DNA of 64,000 bases from Deltaproteobacteria bacterium (GTDB lineage: Bacteria; Myxococcota_A; UBA9042; PHBI01): assembly GCA_020632715.1 (NCBI GenBank), contig JACKFA010000008.1:410256-474255 (forward strand), in the 5' to 3' direction. The translations under genes and the position numbers were made by a program. Below, in pieces: positions 9,301 through 16,804 of this stretch. Every line of letters starts with the position of its first letter. Position 1 is the first letter of the stretch. The notes under the pieces are model-generated. The model was not told the DNA's origin and ran no database searches. It saw only the letters and a program-made list of their open reading frames with translations.

Positions 9301-9966
9301 CTCGCCGAGGTGCGCGGCGGAGACACCGGCGGCGACGAGCTCGCAGAAGTTGCCGTAGGTGACGCCGTCGCAGCCGCAGACGGGCTCGCGCACGTCGGGG
9401 CAGCTCTCGGGCGGATCGACGCAGAAGCCGGCGCGCACGGCGTCGCCGCAGGTGCCGGTCGGGTAGAGGCAGGCGGCGTCGCCGGGGCACTCGAGCCCCA
9501 GGGCCTCGTTGCAGCCGGGGCGGCAGCGCCCCTCGTGCGCGAGCGCGACGCCCGCGTGGAGGCGCTCGCAGCGGCTCGCGTACGTGACGCCGTCGCAACC
9601 GCACTGCGCGTGGAACGGCGGGCCGCAGAGGTTCGCCACGCGCACGCAGCGCCCGCGGACCTGGCCGCACCGCTTGTCGCAGGCGGCGCCGGGGCCGCAC
9701 TGGGCGTCGCGCGTGCAGACGCGCGGTCGGAGCCCGAAGGCGGCGAGCGCGTCGTCCTTCTGGGCGGCGGCCTCCTCGGCCTCCTGCCAGGAGAGCGGCG
9801 CCGCGTCGACGGCCGGGGTCGCGGGCGGCGCGGCCTCGTCCGGCGCGGACACGCCGGGCGACGACGGCGCGGGCGGGGAGCTGTCGGTACAGCTCGCGGT
9901 GAAGAACAAGGCGCTCAGGCACACGAGTGCGAGCGCCTGCGGCCAGCGCAGGGCGTTCCGGGTCAT
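6376..9966 (-). CDS. Lipoprotein with ten Kazal domains and an antistasin-like domain
   Basis: The 1196-residue product starts with a lipoprotein signal (lipobox TASC, Cys26), followed by a Pro/Ser/Ala spacer. I count ten Kazal-type serine-protease-inhibitor signatures of the form P(V)C(G/A)CDGxTYxNxC. Between them are three copies of a different Cys-rich block: a CC...FEGATCC...W.CN half, then an acidic linker, then an EACCD...CCGDG.W.CG.CDV(I/V)GH half. The last 40 residues, with LYCEYGF...GCEICAC spacing, resemble an antistasin-type inhibitor domain. Kazal and antistasin domains bind serine proteases, so a role in blocking host, prey or self proteases at the cell surface is inferred. A good ribosome site (AGGAGG) precedes the ATG. 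Confidence 0.9.
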   Translation of the reverse strand: MTRNALRWPQALALVCLSALFFTASCTDSSPPAPSSPGVSAPDEAAPPATPAVDAAPLSWQEAEEAAAQKDDALAAFGLRPRVCTRDAQCGPGAACDKRCGQVRGRCVRVANLCGPPFHAQCGCDGVTYASRCERLHAGVALAHEGRCRPGCNEALGLECPGDAACLYPTGTCGDAVRAGFCVDPPESCPDVREPVCGCDGVTYGNFCELVAAGVSAAHLGECPRVCDGIQGLECRDGEFCDHPAGTCDVVDGQGLCEERPEICTREYAPVCGCDGVTYSNDCERRRAGVSLDHRDVCAPVECEHTAQCPDPEGQFCKKPGCSGVGVCAERPAACPDVYDPVCGCDGRTYSNRCDADAAGVNVNHPGECGQCGGLLGIPCPEGQVCDPPAGTCDIADLPGTCVDEPGDCPLIVDPVCGCDGNTYLNDCGRLDAGVALDHEGVCGPAACRTNGDCADGNYCRKDACGAEEGSCEPRPDACLTVYMPVCACDGTTYGNACFAAMDGANVAHAGRCEPERCCNPEDEPGTHGLPACFEGATCCDDGLWRCNRGDGSSACDDRDALPSDALPAAESADPASADAFRAPADSAFAETEPFVVPPSDPGGEGQVCEACCDGPPPLLCPEPITCCGDGHWTCGTCDVIGHECRDTTCEKAADCRAGEFCKQEGCGTLGECRERPEACPENEAPVCGCDGVTYSNACFAAAAGASVAHVGACEIGCGGFLGIPCPDGMICDLPAGLCGGADLMGVCVDKPRACLLPYIAPVCGCDGVTYANDCFRLMAGAQADHDGRCEPSFCCDPAAEPGQNGNPICFEGATCCADGTWRCNAGDGSPTCGPERDPADPTRAAGEADASTDVVTVPVGGGEGEVCEACCDGPAPECATSQCCGDGTWSCGGCDVIGHECEARTCHENADCRDAAYCKKAGCEAETGECVARPLACPDVYSPVCGCDGVTYGNRCDAAANGANVAHEGACERVCGGFLGTPCPDGSYCDLPAGVCGGADFQGVCVVIGDFCPTVWDPVCACDGTTYANDCFRVMDKAQKDHDGRCEPTHCCLDGAPPCQNGATCCADGEWRCNTLTGGSTCDPATDPATAMSAEWSAAEPAQSDEVVVVPPGGGTGEICEACCDPDLALDCATAECCGDGRWSCGGCDVVGHVCEPECPGVACTLYCEYGFRTGPDGCEICACRERPSPSPSDR

Positions 9967-10080
9967 CGCGTCCTCCTGGACGGGGCGGTCCGTGGGCAGG
10001 GTCCGTCCCTCCGTTCCGGACCGCGCGGAGGCTCGTCGAACTTTTTTACAATCGCCGGTCGGCCGCCGCGGTGGCCGGCC

Positions 10081-11067
10081 TCAGGGTTCGTCGCGCAGAG
10101 CGCTCGGGGCCTTGCCGGTCCAGCGCTTCACGGCGCGGTAGAAGGCGCTGTAGCCGGAGAAGGCGGCGCCCGCGGCCACCGCGTCGAGCGCGTCGCCGCG
10201 CGCGAGGGCCTTGAGCACCTGGGCGCGGCGGACGTCGTCGAGCACCTCGGAGAAGCTCGTGCCGAGGACGGCGAGGCGCCGCTGGAGGGTGCGCTCGCTC
10301 ATCCCGAAGGCGCGCGCGACGTCGCCGATCTCGCAGCGCCGGCGGCCGAGCTCGGCGCGCAGGTGGGCCTCCGTTCGCAGTCGCACATCGTCTTGCGCGA
10401 GCCCCATGAGCCGGGTCTCGGCGAAGTCCTTGTGCAGTGCGTGAAGCGCCTCGTCGGCGTGGACGGAGGGCCGGCGCAGGTCGCGCGCGTCGAGGACGAG
10501 CGCCGAGTCGCGCTCGGAGAAGCGCGGCTCGCGGCCGAAGAGGCGCGCGTGCTCGCCCACGTCGGCGGGGCGCGGGTGGTGGAAGCGCACCTCGAGCGGC
10601 GTCACGGGGTGCGCGGTGATCCAGCGGCAGAAGCGGACGACCGCGACCAGCGCGAACTCGGAGAGCTGCGGCAGCGGCTCGCTCCCGCCGCCGTCGGCGA
10701 GGGCGAGCGTCACGAGGCGGCCGCGGCGCGCCATCGTCAGCGACGCGCCGGGGTAGTTCTCCATGAGCGGCACGTAGCGCGCGATCTGGCCGAGCGCGTC
10801 GCCGAGCGTCGCGCCGGAGAGCGCGACGTAGAGCACGTAGTGGTAGATCTGCGGCTCGAGCGCGAGCGCGAGGTGCAGGCCGATGGCCGGGTCGCCGCTC
10901 GCGGCCTCGAGATCGCGAAAGAGGCCGACGAGGGCGGTCCAACGATCGGGCGCCGCGGCCGCGCGGGCGAGCAGCGGCGCCGGATCGAGGCCGAGCGCCC
11001 CCATCCCTGCGCGCGCCGCCTCGAGGACCACGCTCCCGAGGTTCTCCGCGTTCTCCCGCTGCGTCAT
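10081..11067 (-). CDS. AraC-family transcriptional regulator
   Basis: A 328-residue protein. The frame is open further upstream, but the first 112 codons are Arg/Pro-rich and unlike protein, and conserved sequence begins at MTQREN, so I use that ATG. Residues 15-200 resemble the Arabinose_bd-type sensor domain found in OruR/ArgR-like AraC regulators. The C-terminus (about 230-325) has the double helix-turn-helix of the AraC family: RRRCEIGDVARAFGMSERTL, RRLAVLGTSFSEVLDDVR and the GYSAFYRAVKRWTGKAP signature. It is divergent from the copper-monooxygenase-like gene at 11231, which it may control (inference). Its ligand is unknown. Confidence 0.9.
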   Translation of the reverse strand: MTQRENAENLGSVVLEAARAGMGALGLDPAPLLARAAAAPDRWTALVGLFRDLEAASGDPAIGLHLALALEPQIYHYVLYVALSGATLGDALGQIARYVPLMENYPGASLTMARRGRLVTLALADGGGSEPLPQLSEFALVAVVRFCRWITAHPVTPLEVRFHHPRPADVGEHARLFGREPRFSERDSALVLDARDLRRPSVHADEALHALHKDFAETRLMGLAQDDVRLRTEAHLRAELGRRRCEIGDVARAFGMSERTLQRRLAVLGTSFSEVLDDVRRAQVLKALARGDALDAVAAGAAFSGYSAFYRAVKRWTGKAPSALRDEP

Positions 11068-11230
11068 GGCGTGCAGGTAGCAGCCGACGCCGCGCCGATC
11101 AAGCGGGAGCCGCGGTCGGCGCGCGCGGTGACGCCTCGCGCAAGGTGTTTGGCGCCCGAAGGCATCGGCCCGGCGGCAAGATGCGCGCACACCGAACGAA
11201 CGCTCGCCCTGCTGCTCGCTCGAGGTCGCC

Positions 11231-12478
11231 ATGCCCACGACGCATCGCCCCCGGCCGGCGCGCCCCCTCGCGCGCCGTCGCCCCCTCTGGATCCTCGGAC
11301 CCGTCGCGCTCGCCGCCGCGCTCGCCTCGTGCGACGCGGGCTCGGCGGGCGACGACGGCGGAGGCGACGCGTCGTGGGTCGCGTTCGCGACCGGCGAGTA
11401 CACGGTGGCGTCCGGTGAGGAGAAGTACCTCTGCTGGTCGCAGACGCTGACGGAGCCGCTCTACGTCGACCGCTTCGAGTACGAGAAGGTCGCGACGGTG
11501 CACCACTTCTTCATGCAGAAGGCGCTCGTGAAGGAGCCCGAGGGCTTCAGCGAGTGCGACGTCCTCTTCAAGCCGACGTGGCTCCCGCTCTTCGGGGCGG
11601 CGACGAGCGACGCCGAGCTCCAGATGCCCGACGGCGCCGCGATGATCATCCCGGCGGGCGACCAGATCGTCGTGCAGCTCCACCTCCTGAACGCGACCCC
11701 CGAGGACGTGAGCGAGCGCGCGGTCATCCGCATGCACCGGTCGGACGTCGGGCCGGCGGCGACGCCGGTCGGCTGGTACGCGTTCGGGACGTCGCGCATC
11801 CAGCTCCCCGCAGGGCAGAAGACCGAGGTCCGGAGCCTGTGCGCCGTGGACCAGGGCGCGACGGTGTTCGCGGGCGGGCCGCACATGCACTACCTCGGGA
11901 AGAAGAGCGTGCTCGAGGTCGGGCCGTCGAAGGACGCGCTCGCGACGACGCACGTGCGCGACCCGTACAGCTTCGACCGGCAGAGCATCGATCCGCTGCC
12001 GCTCGAGCTCGCCGAGGGGGAGCTCGTGCAGCTCACGTGCACCTTCGACAACCGCACGGACCACACGGTGACCTTCGGCGAGAGCTCGAACGACGAGATG
12101 TGCTACTTCGTGATGTTCGCGACCGGCTTCGAGGGGATCCGGACCTGCCGCAACCTCGAGGAGCCCGACGTCGCGGGGGCCACGGACGTCCCGAACGACC
12201 CGTCGGCCGGGCTCTGCGAGGACATCGCCGCGAACGACCTCGGCGTGGGCGCGCCGTGCACGGGCGGCCTCGGCGACTGCGCGAGCGGGCTCTCGTGCAC
12301 GATGGACAACGTCGCCGACGGCGGCGGGCAGGCCGGCTTCTGCATGAAGATCGCCTGCGAGAGCGACGCCGACTGCGGGAGCGGCTACACGACCTGCTGC
12401 GCGCCGGCCGAGGCGGGCGGGCTCCTGAACGTGTGCCTGCCGGAGGCCTGCCGGCCGACGGACTGCATCCCGCAGTAA
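11231..12478 (+). CDS. PHM-like copper type II monooxygenase lipoprotein
   Basis: The 415-residue product has a signal peptide with lipobox LASC (Cys34). The body resembles the two copper domains of peptidylglycine alpha-hydroxylating monooxygenase and dopamine beta-monooxygenase. Candidate CuH ligands are His91, His92 and His151. Candidate CuM ligands are His218 and His220 in GGPHMHYLG and Met290 in NDEMCYF. The His220-to-Met290 spacing of 70 residues equals that between His244 and Met314 of rat PHM. The C-terminal 100 residues are a Cys-rich tail (C..DADCGSGYTTCC). These enzymes hydroxylate C-H bonds using ascorbate and O2; the substrate here is unknown. It is divergent from an AraC regulator, and the 3' end lies 8 bases from a convergent gene. 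Confidence 0.85.
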   Translation: MPTTHRPRPARPLARRRPLWILGPVALAAALASCDAGSAGDDGGGDASWVAFATGEYTVASGEEKYLCWSQTLTEPLYVDRFEYEKVATVHHFFMQKALVKEPEGFSECDVLFKPTWLPLFGAATSDAELQMPDGAAMIIPAGDQIVVQLHLLNATPEDVSERAVIRMHRSDVGPAATPVGWYAFGTSRIQLPAGQKTEVRSLCAVDQGATVFAGGPHMHYLGKKSVLEVGPSKDALATTHVRDPYSFDRQSIDPLPLELAEGELVQLTCTFDNRTDHTVTFGESSNDEMCYFVMFATGFEGIRTCRNLEEPDVAGATDVPNDPSAGLCEDIAANDLGVGAPCTGGLGDCASGLSCTMDNVADGGGQAGFCMKIACESDADCGSGYTTCCAPAEAGGLLNVCLPEACRPTDCIPQ

Positions 12479-12486
12479 CCAACGCC

Positions 12487-13788
12487 TCACTCGTAGAGGC
12501 GGAGGCCCCTGGCGCCTGGCTCGTCGAGGTTCCAGAGGGTGTCCGAGTAGGGCCGGACGAGCTCGCCGCGGCCGCCCCCCACGATGACGCTCACCACGTC
12601 GAGCTGGCGCTTCTGCCGCACCTCCTCGAGGCGCCGCGCGACCTTGTCGCCGAGGCGGCAGTTGCCGTCCGTCAGGAAGAGGAGGTCGGCCCGCGCGAAG
12701 GCGGGCTCACGCTCGCGCAGGTCGAGCGCGCGCTCGATGGGGCCGTCGAAGTCCGTGCCGCCGTAGTAGCTCGTCAGGAGGAGCCGCGTCACCGCGTCGA
12801 GGTCGACCTTGCCGGGGCGGAGCGTCACCTCCGTCACCGAGCCGCGCCCGCCGAAGAGCAGCACCGTCATGCGGCGGCCCGCGAGCAGCACGCGCCGCGC
12901 CACCGCGAGCAGGAGCGCCTTCGCGCGCGCCTCCGCGTCGCCGCGCATCGAGCCGCTCGTGTCGACGCAGGCGATGACCGGCCCCGGGCGCGACGGCTTG
13001 TTCGACGCCCCCTCGTCGGGCCCCGCGAGCTCGAGCGTGAGCAGCCGCCGGTCGATGACGCGCGCGTAGAAGAGGTCCTCGGCGTCGGGGTCCGCGAGCA
13101 GCGCGAGCTCGCTCGCGAGCGCGTCGCGCAGCTCCCCGCCGACCGTGACGCCGACGACGTCGGTCCGGCGCCCGCGCTCGACCCCGCGCGCCGCCCGCGC
13201 CTCCGCCTCGAGCTTCCCGAGGCTGTCCGCGATGCGCTTGAGCTCCGGGAGCCGCTCGAGGAGGCGCGTCAGCTCCTCGAGCCGGTCGATGACCACCTCC
13301 TCGAGCGCGGTCCCGCGCGTGTGCCACGACACCCACGGGACGAGCCGCTGCAGCTCCTCGAGGAGCTCGCTCGCGTCGTCCGCCGTGTCGAAGCCCTCGC
13401 CGAGGGCGCGCGGCGCGTCGAGGAGCACGGTGGCGCCTGGCTCGTCGCCCGAGGCCCCCGCGGGCGGAGGCGGCGGCGGCGCGGCCTCGACCCGGCCGAC
13501 GCGGATCCCCTCGAGCACGTGGCGGAGCACCGCGTACGCCGCCGACACCGCGCGCAGGCGCTGCCCGCGGCAGCTCCGCGCCAGGAGCCGCAGCTCGGCG
13601 CTCGCGAGGCGCGCGAGCTCCTCCATCAGCGGCCCGACGACGCGCACCTCGCCCGCGTAGAAGCCCCCGCAGAGCGCGTCCCACGCGAGCTCGACGCCGC
13701 CCGGCTCGAAGCGGTGCGCGAGATCGCGGAGCGTCGCCGGCAGGGGCGGCGGGAAGCGGCGCTCGAGCGCGTCGGGAGGGCGCGACAC
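12487..13788 (-). CDS. VWA-domain protein, ViaA/CoxE-like
   Basis: A 433-residue cytoplasmic protein. The N-terminal 250 residues are helical and charged. The C-terminal half is a von Willebrand A domain with an intact metal-ion-dependent adhesion site: DTSGSM, a later Thr in YYGGTDFDG and a TDG element. This architecture matches ViaA, the partner of the MoxR-type ATPase RavA in enterobacteria, and CoxE-like proteins. A RavA-like ATPase lies 3 kb away on the same strand (16805-18496), which supports the assignment. Translation appears to begin at GTG with no Shine-Dalgarno; a TATCCT hexamer lies six bases upstream, which suggests a leaderless transcript. Confidence 0.85.
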   Translation of the reverse strand: MSRPPDALERRFPPPLPATLRDLAHRFEPGGVELAWDALCGGFYAGEVRVVGPLMEELARLASAELRLLARSCRGQRLRAVSAAYAVLRHVLEGIRVGRVEAAPPPPPPAGASGDEPGATVLLDAPRALGEGFDTADDASELLEELQRLVPWVSWHTRGTALEEVVIDRLEELTRLLERLPELKRIADSLGKLEAEARAARGVERGRRTDVVGVTVGGELRDALASELALLADPDAEDLFYARVIDRRLLTLELAGPDEGASNKPSRPGPVIACVDTSGSMRGDAEARAKALLLAVARRVLLAGRRMTVLLFGGRGSVTEVTLRPGKVDLDAVTRLLLTSYYGGTDFDGPIERALDLREREPAFARADLLFLTDGNCRLGDKVARRLEEVRQKRQLDVVSVIVGGGRGELVRPYSDTLWNLDEPGARGLRLYE

Positions 13789-13794
13789 GGCGGG

Positions 13795-13800
13795 AGGATA
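13795..13800 (-). promoter_or_regulatory. Putative leaderless -10 element for the VWA gene
   Basis: On the minus strand this reads TATCCT, a TANNNT-type -10 hexamer. It ends six bases before the GTG start, leaving no room for a ribosome binding site. The same arrangement precedes the RavA-like gene. Confidence 0.4.
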
Positions 13801-13856
13801 GCACGCATCGGGCGGCGCCCTCGATCCTCACGGTCGCCCGTGCCACCATCGCCGCC

Positions 13857-16287
13857 ATGCCGCGCCCCCGCCCCGCCCTGCCGCCCGCGCCGCCGCTCGT
13901 CGGCCGCGGCGACGCCCTCGCGGCGCTCCTCGCGCGCCTCCGGGCGCGCGACGGCCGGCTGGTCACCGTCACCGGGCCCCGGGCGTCAGGAAGAGCGCGC
14001 TCGCCGCCGCCGCCGCCGCGGAGATCGCGCGCGGGGGGCGCGAGATCACCTGGCTCGACCTCGCCGACGTCGACCGCCCCCCTGAGCTCGCCCGGGGGGC
14101 CCTCGCGCGCGCCCTCGGCGCTGGCGACGACGCCGGCCCGACGACGCCTCGCCGCCGCCCCCTCGGCGGGGCGACCTGGCGCCGCCGCGCCGGTGCTCGT
14201 CCTCGACGGCGCCGACGCCGTCATCGACGCGCTCGCGGGTGACCTCGTCGCCCTCGCCCGCCACGCCGCCGGCCGCGCGACCGCGCTCGTCACGAGCAGC
14301 CGGCGCCCGGCGACGACCGCCGACGCGACCCTCGTCCTCGGCGGCCTGTCACCCGAGGACGGCGCGGCCCTCTTCCTCCGCGCCGCCGGCGGGGGCGACG
14401 AGCGCGCCGCGCGCGACGTCGTGACCGCCCTCGACGGCCACCCCCTCGCGCTCCTGCTCGCCGGCGCGCAGGCGAGCGCCCTCGGCGTCGCGGCGCTCGT
14501 CGCCCGGCTGCCCTCGCTCCTCGACGCGGCCGAGGCCCCGCTCGTGGACGTCCACGCCCGCCACCGGAGCCTCCGGGCGGCGCTCGGGCTGTCGTGGGAG
14601 GCGCTCTCGCCCGCCGAGCAGCGCGCGCTCGCGGCGCTCGCGACCTTCGCCGGCGCCTTCGACGCGGCCGCCGCCGAGGCCGTGATCGCCTCGCCCGACG
14701 CGCTCGACCTCCTCGCGCGCCTCGTCCGCGCCTCGTGGATCGGCGCCACCGAAGGAGGCGACGCGCGCCGCCTCCGGATCCCCGCGTTCGCCCGCCACTT
14801 CGCGGCCGAGGCCGCGCCTGGCGCCCACGCCGCGGCCGTCCCGCGCTACCGGCGCTGGGTCGCCGCGGCGGCCGAGGCCGCCTGGCGCGGGGCCGCAGAG
14901 GGCGACGTCCTGCGCTGGTGCGACGCGGTCGCGGCGCTCGAGCACGACCTCTGAGCGTGCTGCGCGCGGGGCGCGACGCGGCCCACGCCCCGCACGTGGC
15001 GCTCGCGCTGGGCCTCGTGCTCGACGAGCGCGGCGCCGCCCTCGAGCGTGACGCCGCCGACCTCGCCCTCGCCTCGGGGGCCCCCGACGAGCTCACGGCG
15101 CGCCTCCTCGTGATGCGGGCGCACGCCCACGCCGGCCTCGGCGAGCTCGAAGCGGCCGTCGCCGACCTCGACCGCGCCGTCGCCCTCGCCGACGCCGCCG
15201 CGCGCGCCTCGCGCTGGCGCAGCGCGCCCTCGTCGCGGCCCGCCGCGGTGACGGCGCCGCCGCCCTCGCGGACGCCGGGCGCGCGACCGCCGCGATCTCC
15301 GAGGCCGGCCCGCCGCGCGCCGCGCTCTACGCCGAGGCGACGGCGGCCATCCTCGCGTTCGAGGGCGGCGACGTCGCCCGCGCCGAGCCATGGCTCGAGC
15401 GGCTCCACGGCCGCGCGCGGGCGCTCGACGACGTCGGCGCCGCGGCCGAGCTCTCCGGGATCCTCGGGAACCTCGCCCACTGCGCGGGGCGCCTCGCGCC
15501 GGCCAGGCAGCGCCTCGAGGACGCGGCTCAGGGCGCCGCGGCGCTCGGGCGGGCGCGGCTCGAGGCCATCTTCCGGGGCTACGTGGGCCTCGTCGACCAC
15601 GAGGCCGGCCGCGGCGACGACGCGCTCGGCGCCTACGCCGCCGCCATCGACGGCACGAGCCGGACCGGGAGCCACCGCCACGAGGCCCTCTTCCGCGCGG
15701 CCCGGGCGGCCCTCCTCGCGACCCTCGACCGCGACGCGGCGCTCGCCCGCGAGGACCTCGCCCGCGCCCTCGACGCCGCCGGCGGGCTCGGACCGCGGCC
15801 CCTCGCGCTCGCCGTCGCGGCGTTCCGGGAGGTCGCGCGCGCCCGCTGGGACGACGCCGGCACGGCGGGGCTCCCGGCGCTGCCCGAGGGCGCGACGGTC
15901 GACGACGACGTCGTCATCGCGCGCCGGATCGCCGGGGCGGCGCTCGCCGGGCTCGCGCCGGCGCCGGTCCTGGTCGTGTCGGCCGACTGCGCGGACGTGC
16001 GGCTCGCGGCCCCCATCGACCTGAGCCGGCGCGCGCCGCTGCGGCGCGTCCTCGGCGCGCTCGTCGACGCCCACGCGCGCGACCGGGGCGCCTACGTGCC
16101 ACCCGAGGCGCTCCAGGCGGCCGGCTGGCCCGGCGAGCGCATGCTCGCGGACGCGGGGAGGCAGCGGGTGCGCGTCGCCATCTGGACGCTCCGGAAGCTC
16201 GGCCTCCAGGACGTCGTCGAGAGCGAGGCCGGCGCCTACCGCCTGAGCCCGCGGGTCGTCGTCGAGCGCGCCCGTCCGCGCGTTTGA
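13857..16287 (+). pseudogene. STAND/NB-ARC-type ATPase regulator, interrupted by frameshifts
   Basis: The product is readable only by changing frame four times: near 13977-13983 (a C/G run in the P-loop), between about 14130 and 14190, near 14950 (a stop at 14952) and near 15205-15220 (a GC run). Joined, it gives about 800 residues. In order these are: a P-loop (VTVTG then GVRKSAL) and a Walker B-like VLVLDGAD; an LSWEALSPAEQRALAALATF segment typical of STAND ATPases; a helical TPR-like stretch with EAAVADLDRAVALAD and GDDALGAYAAAID; and a C-terminal winged-helix domain (AIWTLRKLGLQ...YRLSP). Such proteins are common ATP-dependent regulators in myxobacteria. Either it is a genuine pseudogene or the assembly has indels in GC runs. 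Confidence 0.7.
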
Positions 16288-16372
16288 TCGGCTTTGATTT
16301 CCCTCGCCGCGCCCGCGGCGCGAGGGTCCGCCGTGTCGCGCCGACCCACGACACCCTCTCCGACCCACCCCG

Positions 16373-16798
16373 GTGCGACCCGGAGTCATCGTGAACGCCG
16401 TTCACTCCACCGCCGCCACCCTCGCGCTCGCCCCCGCCGTCGCCGGCTGCGCCGACGACGCGGGCGATCCCGGGACGGCGCCCACCGTCGCGGGGCTCAC
16501 CGTCACGCCGGACCACCTCACCGCAGGGCAGGTCGTCACGCTCTCCGGCAGCCTCACCTTCGACGATCCCGACGGCGACGTCGCCCTCCTGGCCTCCGAG
16601 CTCGTGACGGCCGACGGCGCGACCGCCGACGGCCCCGAGGCGGAGGTCGCCGGCGCCGCGGGCCTGCGTTCGGGGACGGTCCCGTTCGCGTTCGCGCTCG
16701 CGAGCGGCGCCGCCGGCACGCTGACGCTCCGCGTGTGGCTCGTCGACGCCGCCGGCAACGCCTCGAACGCGCTCGAGACGACGCTCACCGTCGAGTGA
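16373..16798 (+). CDS. Small putative lipoprotein, Ig-like
   Basis: A 141-residue protein that I do not recognise. It starts at GTG 16373 (another GTG lies six codons on). It has a hydrophobic stretch ending in a lipobox-like AVAGC, then a Thr/Ala/Val-rich, beta-strand-like region (LTVTPDHLTAGQVVTLSGSL and TLTLRVWLVDAAGNASN) that resembles an Ig-like or PKD-type extracellular module. The n-region is weakly charged, so secretion is uncertain. It lies 85 bases after the frameshifted regulator, and its stop is only 6 bases from the convergent RavA-like gene. Confidence 0.6.
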   Translation: MRPGVIVNAVHSTAATLALAPAVAGCADDAGDPGTAPTVAGLTVTPDHLTAGQVVTLSGSLTFDDPDGDVALLASELVTADGATADGPEAEVAGAAGLRSGTVPFAFALASGAAGTLTLRVWLVDAAGNASNALETTLTVE

Positions 16799-16804
16799 CG
16801 GCGG

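Noticed and set aside
11068..11403. N-terminal extension of the AraC regulator by 112 codons
   Set aside because: The extension is Arg/Ala/Ser-rich, overlaps the divergent gene, and the conserved protein starts at the ATG at 11067.
5785..11418. A 1,877-codon plus-strand frame across the Kazal and AraC genes
   Set aside because: Its composition (Arg/Ala/His runs) is that of a shadow of the minus-strand genes. The real products there have signal peptides, Cys patterns and HTH motifs.
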